From NCBI GenBank assembly GCA_000432915.1, contig HF995230.1, positions 15,945-75,963 on the forward strand: a stretch of 60,019 nucleotides of DNA. Direction: 5' to 3'. Made by a program: the position numbers and the translations under genes. Of this stretch, positions 42,850 through 51,306 are shown one piece after another (within the stretch, counting starts at the first letter, position 1; every line of letters begins with the position of its first letter). A model generated the notes under the pieces. It searched no databases and was not told the DNA's origin. It was given only the letters and a program-made list of their open reading frames with translations. The DNA is from Firmicutes bacterium CAG:194. GTDB lineage: Bacteria; Bacillota; Clostridia; Lachnospirales; Lachnospiraceae.

Positions 42850-43791
42850 CTATTCTTCATCTTCATCACGGCGCTTTGAAAGCGATTCCTGTACACGCTT
42901 ATAAAGCTCCTGTGCTGCATTATAGCCCATCTTTTTCTGTCTGTGGTTGACTGCTGCAGACTCGCAGATCAGTGCCAGATTACGTCCCGGACGGATCGGA
43001 ATGGTATGGCTTGCGATCTTATTGCCGAGATAATCCACATATTCCTCTTCCAGACCAAGACGGTCATATTCTTTATCCTTGCTCCAGTCTTCCAGACGGA
43101 TGACCAGATCGATATTTCCCGTATCCTTTACGCTGGAAACACCGAACAGTGTCTTGACATCGATAATACCGATACCGCGCAGCTCGATGAAATGCTTTGT
43201 AATATCCGGAGCGGATCCAATCAGTGTATCATCACTTACCTTGCGGAGCTCTACCACGTCATCCGTAACAAGACGATGTCCACGCTTGATCAGCTCCAGT
43301 GCCGCCTCTGATTTACCGATTCCGCTCTCACCTGTGATGAGAACGCCTTCACCGTAGACATCCACCAGTACGCCGTGTACGGAAATACACGGTGCCAGCT
43401 TTACATTCAGCCAGCGGATCACTTCTGCCGTAAAAGCAGAGGTTGCTTTCTTTGTCATTAACAGCGGGATCTTGTGTTCAACCGCTTTTTTCAGAAACAG
43501 CGGATCCGGCTGCAGTTCTCTGCAGAACACGATAACCGGGATCGGATTGGATAACAGTTTTTCAAAAATTTCTTCCTTCCGCTCTTCCGTCAGGCTGTTC
43601 ATATAGGTATATTCCACAAATCCGATGATCTGCAGACGTGTTGCCTCGTAATGCTCAAAATAACCTGCAAGCTGCAGCGCCGGTCTGTTGATATCCGGCT
43701 GAGTAATCTTAATCCCCTTTGTTTCGATCTCAGGTGTCAGATTCTCCAGCTTAAATTTTTCAATAATTCTGCTTAAACTTACACTTGCCAT
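42850..43791 (-). CDS. hprK: HPr(Ser) kinase/phosphorylase
   Basis: 313 aa from ATG 43791 (AAGGAGCGGGGTT upstream); the frame runs to 43989 without a ribosome site. C-terminal kinase domain: HGVLVDVYGEGVLITGESG leads to Walker A GESGIGKSEAALEL, and the HPrK signature LRGIGIIDVKTLFG follows. Phosphorylates and dephosphorylates Ser46 of HPr and Crh according to ATP and fructose-bisphosphate, driving carbon catabolite control. Probably one operon with glcK, and perhaps murB-rapZ-whiA-crh through element A3. Confidence 0.97.
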   Translation of the reverse strand: MASVSLSRIIEKFKLENLTPEIETKGIKITQPDINRPALQLAGYFEHYEATRLQIIGFVEYTYMNSLTEERKEEIFEKLLSNPIPVIVFCRELQPDPLFLKKAVEHKIPLLMTKKATSAFTAEVIRWLNVKLAPCISVHGVLVDVYGEGVLITGESGIGKSEAALELIKRGHRLVTDDVVELRKVSDDTLIGSAPDITKHFIELRGIGIIDVKTLFGVSSVKDTGNIDLVIRLEDWSKDKEYDRLGLEEEYVDYLGNKIASHTIPIRPGRNLALICESAAVNHRQKKMGYNAAQELYKRVQESLSKRRDEDEE

Positions 43792-43948
43792 AACCCCGCT
43801 CCTTATCTCACTATTATATTTATGCACTTTTCCGTACAAATATCGCGTTTCCCAATATAACGCTACATCTTTACTAGTGTAACATAAATAAAATAGGTCT
43901 GCAATGTAAAAAGCCCACTGTATACGGGACTTTTTGCGGATCATCCTG

Positions 43949-44923
43949 TTATACCAATATAAGAGGCTGGTGCCGCTGCAGTGCCTCAATCATATCATGA
44001 TATATCTTTTTATCCTTTGACTCTGTGATCGTTGTTATTTTCCTGCCCGCATCTTTAGAGGATGCACCACAATGAAAAATCTTTTCTGTTTTTGTGCTGT
44101 GATCCAGGATAATGTATCGGTCATGAAAAATATGATTGTTTTGAACAAAACGGAGATGAATATGTGGATATTCTGTTATGAATTGATTATATTCCTTCAA
44201 GCTCAAATGCCCTTGTTTATTATCCGAATATATTACAATATCAATACCTGCACCAATATGCCTGAAAAGCAGCAGTGTGTGAAGCGAAATATAATCATCA
44301 ATGATATAAATGCTCTTCTTAGCCTTACTGTAGATTTTCTGATATGTAGCAGCCGCCTCACAGAGCTCACCGTTCATAAACAGATATTCGTTTGCATTTT
44401 CATCCGAAAACGCCTTAAAGATCATTGGCAGGTCGGATTTTTTCAAAACTTCCGTCTCCAGCCTTGCGATCGCCGATCTGTTCTCGTTTGTCTGGATCGA
44501 CAATTTCAAAAAATCTTCCGCACTGACCAGCGAACCAGATGACACATAATCCTTCATGCTTTTAAATATCCTGATCAGTGCCAGGCTTTGCTGCGTTGCG
44601 AGTTCTCCTTTTAATACTGTCATCAACATATAGATTCCCTGTTCGGTAAACGCATATGGTAAATACTTGATATGTTGCCCCCGCATATTGCCGTTTTTGT
44701 TTAAGGTGAAAAAATTGCACCTTAAAGCCTCATCATATGTCAGCTGAAACATAAAATCATCCGGAAATTTTTCAATGTTATTCTTTACCTGCCTGTTAAA
44801 GTTCTTTGTTTCATAACCATAGATTTTGGCAAGATCCTTATCAAGCATTACTTTTTGACCTCTTATCTCATAGATAAGACTTTTCATTTGTTCTGTCGAT
44901 ATGATCGCGATCTCATCGCTCAT
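43949..44923 (-). CDS. ORF6N-domain protein with a C-terminal PLD-like region
   Basis: 324 aa from ATG 44923 (TATGGAGGATACATCT upstream). N-terminal ORF6N domain (residues ~8-100): EIRGQKVMLDKDLAKIYGYE, NRQVKNNIEKFPDDFMFQL and a YAFTEQGIYML block, as in phage-type antirepressors and KilA-N-related DNA-binding proteins. The C-terminal ~130 residues resemble a phospholipase-D-like fold: YIIDDYISLHTL, FHDRYIILDH (one HxK-type motif as HDR) and FHCGASSKDAG. A stand-alone gene inserted between hprK and uvrC, which are often neighbours in Clostridia; no phage genes nearby. Function unknown, perhaps defence-related. Confidence 0.82.
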   Translation of the reverse strand: MSDEIAIISTEQMKSLIYEIRGQKVMLDKDLAKIYGYETKNFNRQVKNNIEKFPDDFMFQLTYDEALRCNFFTLNKNGNMRGQHIKYLPYAFTEQGIYMLMTVLKGELATQQSLALIRIFKSMKDYVSSGSLVSAEDFLKLSIQTNENRSAIARLETEVLKKSDLPMIFKAFSDENANEYLFMNGELCEAAATYQKIYSKAKKSIYIIDDYISLHTLLLFRHIGAGIDIVIYSDNKQGHLSLKEYNQFITEYPHIHLRFVQNNHIFHDRYIILDHSTKTEKIFHCGASSKDAGRKITTITESKDKKIYHDMIEALQRHQPLILV

Positions 44924-45140
44924 AGATGTATCCTCCATAGCCTTACATTTTGCCATACTGGTCAACAGGATATTGTGACATAAATAAAATGGGAAAATAG
45001 TGATTGAAAACCTTTAGAATCGTAGAATGTACTATGTTTTCAAGCATTCATGATATGAAAATAAATAACGCAGACGCACCGGCATTTCAGCTCGAAATAT
45101 TGATACGCTGCGTTTATAGTATGCTTTAAATATTTACCTG
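44924..45140. other. Non-coding gap between uvrC and the ORF6N gene
   Basis: A+T-rich; no gene, hairpin terminator or repeat family member found. It must hold the ORF6N promoter, but no clear -35/-10 was seen. Confidence 0.5.
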
Positions 45141-47063
45141 TCAAGATTCTTTGGAAATATTATGAAAAAATCCATAAATCTCCTGCGCGCAGGATTCGTT
45201 GATCTCCGGGATCTCCAAAAGCTGCTCCACGGAAGCGTTTTTGATCTCGGAAAGAGAGTCAAAATGACGCATGAGCGCTTTTCTACGGGCAGGACCGACA
45301 CCCTTGATCTCATCCAAAACGGATCGGACATTTGCCTTGCGGCGCAATGATCTGTGATATTCGATCGCAAACCGGTGCGCTTCATCCTGCACTCTTGTGA
45401 TCAGCTTAAAGCCCTCGGAATGCGGATCGATCGGCTGTTCCACCCCTTCGTAATACAATCCCCTGGTCCGGTGATGATCGTCCTTTACCATACCACAGAC
45501 CGGAATGGACAGATGCAGCTCCTCAAGCACTTCCTTTGCGATATTGACCTGACCACGTCCGCCGTCCATCAGAAGCAGATCCGGGAACTTGGTAAAACTG
45601 CCGTAAACATCATCCTTTTCTTTTTCCTTATTTTCCGCCTTTTCGGTAAGTCCGTGCGTGAAACGCCTGGTCAGCACCTCATGCATGCTGGCATAATCGT
45701 TCGGCCCTTCCACTGTTTTGATCTTAAATTTACGATAATCGCTTCTTCTCGGCTTTCCGCCCTCAAATACGATCATGGATCCGACCGATTCAAAGCCGCT
45801 GATGTTGGAAATATCGAATGCCTCGATCCTGTTGACCTGCGTAAGGCCGATCAGCTTCGCGATCTCCGCAACTGCGCCCGTCGTCCGTTCTTCCTCACGG
45901 CGGATCCGCTCTTTGTCCTGCGAAAGGACAAGCGCGGCATTTCTTGCCGCAAGCTCGACCAGCTTCTCCTTTGTTCCGATCTTCGGTACCACAAAACGCA
46001 CCTTAGAGCCTTTCCGTCCGCTCAGCCATTCTTCAAGAAGCGGCATATCAGATATTTCGCACTGCAGCATGATCGTTTTCGGCAGATAAGGCGTTCCCGC
46101 ATAAAACTGTTTTACAAAACTGCCCGTGATTTCTTCCTCTGTCTGGTCTGCCACATGCATCATGTAATAATGCTCGCGCCCGATCAGGCGGCCGTCTCTG
46201 ACAAAGAACACCTGTACAACCGCATCCTTCTCGTCTTTTGCCAGGGCGATCACATCTTTGTCTTCTCCGTTGCTGTCCGTGATCTTCTGCTTCTGCGCCA
46301 CAGCCAGTACGCTGTTTCGCAGATCCCGGTAACGGATCGCCTCCTCAAACTCCATCTGCTCGGAGGCTTCTTCCATCTTCTGCTCCAGTTCTTTTAAAAC
46401 GCCATGATAATCCCCGTTCAGGAAATCCACTGCTTTTTTCACATTCTGCGCATATTCTTCCTTGCTGATATAACCCATACACGGTGCATCACACTGCTTC
46501 ATGTGATAATTCAAGCACGCCCTGTCCTGCACGGCTTTTTTTTCTATATTTGAATTTGTCTCATTCTGTCCGGTAATTTCTTCCGGCTGTCGGATCTGGC
46601 GGTTACAGGTACGGATCTTGTACAGCTTACAGATCAGTTCGATCGTGTCCTTGACGCTGGACGCACTTGTAAAAGGCCCGAAATATCTGGACTTGTCCTT
46701 CTTCATCAGACGTGAAAAAAGAACCCTCGGATATTCCTCTCCAAGCGTTACCTTAATATAAGGATACGTCTTGTCATCCTTCAGCATCGTATTGTATTTG
46801 GGACGGTGTTCCTTGATCAGGTTATTTTCCAGTACCAGAGCCTCCAGCTCCGAATCGGTCAGGATATATTCAAAATGGTCGATGAGACTGACCATTTTCC
46901 GGATCTTTGCCGTTTTTTTCGTACTCGTCCGGAAATAGGAGTGCACACGTCTGTTCAGATCGATCGCTTTTCCTACATATATAATGGTGTCTGCCTTATC
47001 ATGCATGATATAAACGCCGGGCGAATGGGGAAGTTTTTTCAGTTCCTCCTCGATACAAAACAT
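45141..47063 (-). CDS. uvrC: Excinuclease ABC subunit C
   Basis: 640 aa from ATG 47063 (AAAGGAGACAGATC upstream). N-terminal GIY-YIG nuclease (SPGVYIMHDKADTIIYVGKA), UVR motif region (LEQKMEEASEQMEFEEAIRY), central RNase H-like domain with catalytic acids (IEAFDISNISGFESVGSMIV and LLMDGGRGQVN), and a C-terminal helix-hairpin-helix (LDEIKGVGPARRKALMRHF). Cuts DNA on both sides of lesions with UvrB. Repeat B4 and the ftsH gene lie upstream. Confidence 0.97.
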   Translation of the reverse strand: MFCIEEELKKLPHSPGVYIMHDKADTIIYVGKAIDLNRRVHSYFRTSTKKTAKIRKMVSLIDHFEYILTDSELEALVLENNLIKEHRPKYNTMLKDDKTYPYIKVTLGEEYPRVLFSRLMKKDKSRYFGPFTSASSVKDTIELICKLYKIRTCNRQIRQPEEITGQNETNSNIEKKAVQDRACLNYHMKQCDAPCMGYISKEEYAQNVKKAVDFLNGDYHGVLKELEQKMEEASEQMEFEEAIRYRDLRNSVLAVAQKQKITDSNGEDKDVIALAKDEKDAVVQVFFVRDGRLIGREHYYMMHVADQTEEEITGSFVKQFYAGTPYLPKTIMLQCEISDMPLLEEWLSGRKGSKVRFVVPKIGTKEKLVELAARNAALVLSQDKERIRREEERTTGAVAEIAKLIGLTQVNRIEAFDISNISGFESVGSMIVFEGGKPRRSDYRKFKIKTVEGPNDYASMHEVLTRRFTHGLTEKAENKEKEKDDVYGSFTKFPDLLLMDGGRGQVNIAKEVLEELHLSIPVCGMVKDDHHRTRGLYYEGVEQPIDPHSEGFKLITRVQDEAHRFAIEYHRSLRRKANVRSVLDEIKGVGPARRKALMRHFDSLSEIKNASVEQLLEIPEINESCAQEIYGFFHNISKES

Positions 47064-47106
47064 GATCTGTCTCCTTTCTCCGTTTTCTGTCCTATCCAAT
47101 ATTTTA

Positions 47107-47167
47107 ATCACCTGCGGTGATGAGCCGGAGCTGCATCATGCATCTTCGATGCATGATGCATGACATT
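47107..47167 (+). repeat. Hairpin repeat family B, copy B4 (5'-truncated)
   Basis: Keeps ATCA-CTGCGG-TGAT and the right arm GAGCCGGAG of the large hairpin, but its left arm is missing. The small hairpin is complete with an extra ATGC, again ending ATGACATT. Lies between ftsH and uvrC. Confidence 0.7.
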
Positions 47168-47169
47168 AT

Positions 47170-47207
47170 AAAACAAGAGAGGAATCCGCAAAGCGGATTT
47201 CTCTCTT
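47170..47207 (-). terminator. Rho-independent terminator of ftsH
   Basis: Stem AAGAGAGGAATCCGC/GCGGATTTCTCTCTT with one mismatch, loop AAA, then TTGTTTTA in the minus direction. Confidence 0.82.
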
Positions 47208-47218
47208 CGTCCCTATTT

Positions 47219-49435
47219 TTATGATTCGGAATTTGTATCTTCTGTCCGCTCCTGTTTCTGTTCCGGCTCTTTCACTGCGTCTCCGGCTTCAGGTGCAGCC
47301 TTCTCTGCCTCAGGGGCAGGCTCTGTATCATTTTTTATCTCTGATGCAGGGTCTGTATCCGGTGCTTTGATCACTGTGACATGCTTTTCAACTGTTTTCT
47401 TTTCGGCTTCAGCTTCTGCCTCTAGCTTTGCGGCAAATCCTGTTTTTTCCGTATCGTCTTTTTTATCTTTCTTCTCTTCCGGTTCAGGAAGTCCCTTTTC
47501 CTTCCGGTAGATCTTCATAAATTCCTTACCGGTGATCGTCTCCTGCTCGATCAGATGTGCAGCGATCTTATCCATAACTGCTCTGTTTTCCGTCAGCATA
47601 TTTTTTGCTTCCTTGTAGCAGTTTTTCAGGATCTTCATCACTTCTTCATCCACAGCCGCAGCCGTCACATCGGAACAGTTCATAGCTGTTGTTTGATCCA
47701 GATACTGGCTTTCTGTCGTTGCCAGTCCCATCAGACCGAAACGCTTGCTCATACCATACTGGGTTACCATGGCTCTTGCAATGTTGGTTGCCCGCTCAAT
47801 ATCATTGGAAGCACCTGTTGTAACGGTGTCGAATACGATTTCTTCTGCCGCGCGTCCACCAAGAAGCCCGACGATCATATCATGCAGCTCTGCTTTGGAA
47901 TTCAGATACTTTTCTTCTTCCGGAACCTGCATCACATAACCAAGCACACCCATGGTACGCGGAACGATCGTGATCTTCTGTACCGGCTCTGCGTTTTTCT
48001 GCAGGGCTGCGATCAGTGCATGTCCTACTTCGTGGTAAGATACGATTCGTCTTTCTTCCTTGCTCATGATGCGGTCTTTCTTTTCTTTTCCGACCAGTAC
48101 AACCTCGACTGCGTCAAACAGATCCTTCTGGCAGACAGCCTTACGGCCGTTCTTAACTGCATTGATGGCTGCTTCGTTGATCATATTGGCCAGATCGGAA
48201 CCGACTGCTCCTGATGTTGCGAGCGCGATCTCCTGCAGATCCACGGATTCATCCATGCTGACATCCTTGGAATGTACCTTTAAAATATCAACACGGCCTT
48301 TCAGATCCGGCTTATCTACAATGATACGTCTGTCAAACCGTCCCGGTCTGAGCAGTGCCTTATCCAGAATTTCCGGTCTGTTGGTTGCACCCAGGATCAG
48401 AATACCCTTGGAACTGTCGAAACCGTCCATTTCGGAAAGCAGCTGGTTCAGTGTCTGCTCACGCTCTTCATTACCGCCGCCGTACTTGCTGTCACGGCTC
48501 CGGCCGATCGCATCTATTTCATCGATAAAAATAATGCATGGCGCATTCTTTGTTGCTTCCTTAAATAAGTCTCTGACACGGGAAGCACCGACACCGACAT
48601 ACAGCTCGATAAAATCGGAGCCTGCCAGTGAGAAGAACGGTACATGTGCTTCTCCCGCAACTGCCTTAGCCAGCAGTGTTTTACCGGTTCCGGGAGGGCC
48701 TACCAGAAGTGCACCCTTCGGGAGCTTTGCACCGATCTTTGTATATTTGCCCGGATTGTGCAGAAAGTCTACCACCTCCTGCAGGGATTCCTTGGCTTCA
48801 TCTTCACCGGCGACATCTTTAAATGTAACGCCCGTTTCTTTCTGGACGTATACCTTTGCATTTGATTTGCCGACACCGCCCATCATTCCGCCGCCCGACA
48901 TCTTGCGGAACAGGAAGCTGAGCAGTACCCAAAGGATCACGATCGGCAGGACATAGGTCAGCAGGATCGATAAAATCCAGCTTGAATTGTCCGGGATCTC
49001 CTTACTGTAAGTGACATCATACTTATTTAAAAATGCAGGCAGCGAATCATCATTGACAAGACCTGTATAATACTTGACTTCCGGCTGACTGTCATATCCA
49101 CCGTAAAGTGCAAACGGATTTCTGCTGCTTTCCGTCTTTTCCTGTGCCTTGTCCTGCTTTGGCGTGATCACAAGCTTATCACTCTTGATGAGGACACTGT
49201 CTACCTTGCCATCCTCTACCATTTGCAGAAATTCATCATATGTGATTTCCTTGCTGGAGCTGTTTGATACAGAATTCATCAAAAAGCTCATGGAAAGCAG
49301 TGTGATCAGCGCTGCCACCAGAAGAAGCATAAAGCTCTGTCTTTTCTGCGGTCCTTTCTGATCATTTCCACCGTTTCCGTTATTATTTCCATTCCCACCA
49401 TTGTTCTGCGGTCCCTGGTAATTCTGATTATCCAT
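47219..49435 (-). CDS. ftsH: ATP-dependent membrane zinc protease FtsH
   Basis: 738 aa. Asn/Gly-rich cytosolic N-terminus (~1-33), TM1 (~35-55), small external domain, TM2 (~150-172), AAA+ domain with Walker A GPPGTGKT near residue 248 and Walker B FIDEIDA, SRH region, then the zinc-protease HEVGH near 467. Degrades damaged membrane proteins and regulators. An unusual ~85-residue Lys/Glu/Pro-rich tail follows residue ~650, making it about 90 residues longer than most FtsH. GAGGAGAACATT precedes the ATG. Divergent from the DUF1846 gene. Confidence 0.96.
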   Translation of the reverse strand: MDNQNYQGPQNNGGNGNNNGNGGNDQKGPQKRQSFMLLLVAALITLLSMSFLMNSVSNSSSKEITYDEFLQMVEDGKVDSVLIKSDKLVITPKQDKAQEKTESSRNPFALYGGYDSQPEVKYYTGLVNDDSLPAFLNKYDVTYSKEIPDNSSWILSILLTYVLPIVILWVLLSFLFRKMSGGGMMGGVGKSNAKVYVQKETGVTFKDVAGEDEAKESLQEVVDFLHNPGKYTKIGAKLPKGALLVGPPGTGKTLLAKAVAGEAHVPFFSLAGSDFIELYVGVGASRVRDLFKEATKNAPCIIFIDEIDAIGRSRDSKYGGGNEEREQTLNQLLSEMDGFDSSKGILILGATNRPEILDKALLRPGRFDRRIIVDKPDLKGRVDILKVHSKDVSMDESVDLQEIALATSGAVGSDLANMINEAAINAVKNGRKAVCQKDLFDAVEVVLVGKEKKDRIMSKEERRIVSYHEVGHALIAALQKNAEPVQKITIVPRTMGVLGYVMQVPEEEKYLNSKAELHDMIVGLLGGRAAEEIVFDTVTTGASNDIERATNIARAMVTQYGMSKRFGLMGLATTESQYLDQTTAMNCSDVTAAAVDEEVMKILKNCYKEAKNMLTENRAVMDKIAAHLIEQETITGKEFMKIYRKEKGLPEPEEKKDKKDDTEKTGFAAKLEAEAEAEKKTVEKHVTVIKAPDTDPASEIKNDTEPAPEAEKAAPEAGDAVKEPEQKQERTEDTNSES

Positions 49436-49690
49436 AATGTTCTCCTCGTCCGGCTTATTAAAAGCCTTCTATCATTATATAGATTAAAAATGCCAAAATC
49501 AATACGCTTTCTGTGAAATACTTGTGACCAGTTATGAAAGATTTATAAAATCCCCCATTTTTTACCTGATTTTCATATTGATTTTGAAAAGCTTTTTTTG
49601 TATCATAGAAAAGTATTGTTCGTGTTATAAAACGCACAATGCATGTATATAGAAACGGTATATTTCAAATAAGAAGGGAAACAGGTTTTT

Positions 49691-51175
49691 ATGGCAAAAA
49701 TCGGATTTGATAATGAAAAATATCTTCGTCTGCAGTCCGAAAAGATCAAGGAACGTATTGCCGCGTTCGGCGGTAAGCTTTACCTCGAATTCGGCGGCAA
49801 GCTTTTTGACGATTATCATGCCTCCCGGGTTCTGCCGGGCTTCAAGCCGGACAGCAAGATCAATATGCTCGTACAGCTTAAGGATCAGGCAGAGATCGTT
49901 ATCGTTATCAACGCAGAGGATATTGAAAAAAACAAGGTCAGAGGTGACCTCGGTATCACCTATGATCTGGACGTATTAAGACTGATCGACGCATTCCGCG
50001 GATACGGCCTTTATGTCGGCAGTGTCTGCCTGACTCGTTTTAACGGTCAGCCCAGTGCAGTCGCCTATCAGAAAAAGCTTGAATCGCTCGGTTTAAAAGT
50101 GTTCAGGCATTATCCGATCGCCGGATATCCGTCCGATATTCCTTATATCGTAAGTGATGAAGGCTACGGAAAAAATGAATATATTGAAACAAGCCGCTCT
50201 CTTGTTGTTATCACAGCACCGGGGCCGGGCAGCGGAAAAATGGCAACCTGTCTTTCCCAGCTGTATCACGAATACAAGAGAGGCATCAAGGCAGGCTATG
50301 CCAAATATGAAACATTCCCGATCTGGAATCTGCCATTAAAGCACCCTGTCAATCTCGCATACGAAGCAGCAACAGCAGATCTGAACGACGTCAACATGAT
50401 CGATCCGTTCCATCTGGAAGCATATGGTGAGACAACGATCAACTACAACCGTGACGTTGAGATCTTCCCGGTTCTGGAAGCCATGTTTGAAAAGATCATG
50501 GGAAGTTGTCCGTATAAATCCCCGACAGATATGGGCGTCAATATGGCAGGCTATGGCATCATCGACGATGAAGTGACAAAAGAGGCCTCCAAACAGGAGA
50601 TCATCCGCAGATATTACAACACGCTCTGCCAGATCCGTCAGGGAACGGCAGATAACGAGCAGAAGCTGAAGCTGGAGCTTCTGATGAAGCAGGCCGGCAC
50701 TTCCATAGAAGACAGACCGGTTGTCAGCGCAGCCAAGATCAAAGCAGAGACAACGGGCGATCCGGCAGCAGCGATCCAACTTGCAGACGGCCGCATCATT
50801 ACAGGAAAGACAAGTGAGCTTTTAGGTGCCACAAGTGCCATGCTGTTAAACGCATTAAAATCACTTGCCGGTATTGCGGACGATGTGCAGCTGATCTCTC
50901 CGACGATCATCGAACCGATCCAGAATCTGAAAACAGGACATCTGCACAGTAAAAACCCGCGCCTCCATACAGACGAAGTGCTGATCGCCCTTTCCATCTG
51001 CGCAGCAACGGATGAAACAGCAAAGGAAGCGATCGACCAGCTGCAGAATCTCGCCGGTACAGAGTTCCATTCCAGCGTGATCCTTTCACAGGTAGATATG
51101 AATGTTCTCAGAAAACTCGGCATTAATGTAACCTGCGAACCAAATTATGAATCACAGAAGTTGTATCATCGGTAA
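49691..51175 (+). CDS. DUF1846 family protein
   Basis: 494 aa, the normal length of this family. Conserved blocks: FDNEKYLRLQSEKIKERI, LYLEFGGKLFDDYHASRVLP, VITAPGPGSGKMATCLSQLY (a P-loop-like GPGSGKM) near residue 176, and DMGVNMAGYGI near 280. Soluble and widespread in Firmicutes, without assigned reaction; the P-loop-like stretch suggests nucleotide binding. AGAAGGGAAACAGG precedes the ATG. The promoter of pyrG lies within its last codons. Confidence 0.9.
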   Translation: MAKIGFDNEKYLRLQSEKIKERIAAFGGKLYLEFGGKLFDDYHASRVLPGFKPDSKINMLVQLKDQAEIVIVINAEDIEKNKVRGDLGITYDLDVLRLIDAFRGYGLYVGSVCLTRFNGQPSAVAYQKKLESLGLKVFRHYPIAGYPSDIPYIVSDEGYGKNEYIETSRSLVVITAPGPGSGKMATCLSQLYHEYKRGIKAGYAKYETFPIWNLPLKHPVNLAYEAATADLNDVNMIDPFHLEAYGETTINYNRDVEIFPVLEAMFEKIMGSCPYKSPTDMGVNMAGYGIIDDEVTKEASKQEIIRRYYNTLCQIRQGTADNEQKLKLELLMKQAGTSIEDRPVVSAAKIKAETTGDPAAAIQLADGRIITGKTSELLGATSAMLLNALKSLAGIADDVQLISPTIIEPIQNLKTGHLHSKNPRLHTDEVLIALSICAATDETAKEAIDQLQNLAGTEFHSSVILSQVDMNVLRKLGINVTCEPNYESQKLYHR

Positions 51176-51189
51176 ATATATGCTATGAT
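51161..51189 (+). promoter_or_regulatory. pyrG promoter
   Basis: -35 TTGTAT (51161-51166), 17-bp spacer, -10 TATGAT (51184-51189), overlapping the DUF1846 stop. The predicted RNA starts near 51196. Confidence 0.65.
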
Positions 51190-51209
51190 GAGACGTGTGC
51201 AGGAAATAT

Positions 51210-51283
51210 GGCACCATCAACGAGTAGATATCGTAACATTTTGAGCGAAGGTGCTCCCTTTGGGGGTAGTTTCGCTCTTTTTT
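51210..51283 (+). promoter_or_regulatory. pyrG leader attenuator
   Basis: An intrinsic terminator sits in the leader: stem GAGCGAA/TTCGCTC (51243-51277), with inner CTCCC/GGGGG, then TTTTTT, before the pyrG ribosome site. Upstream GCACC (51211-51215) can pair with GGTGC (51250-51254) in the terminator, giving an alternative fold. pyrG of other Firmicutes is controlled by CTP through such a leader terminator. Confidence 0.7.
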
Positions 51284-51306
51284 ATTTATTACAGGAGGAA
51301 AAAGAA

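Noticed and set aside
51184..51210. Bacillus-type GGG reiterative-transcription start for pyrG
   Set aside because: No GGG occurs 5-9 nt after the -10 box; only the leader terminator is supported.
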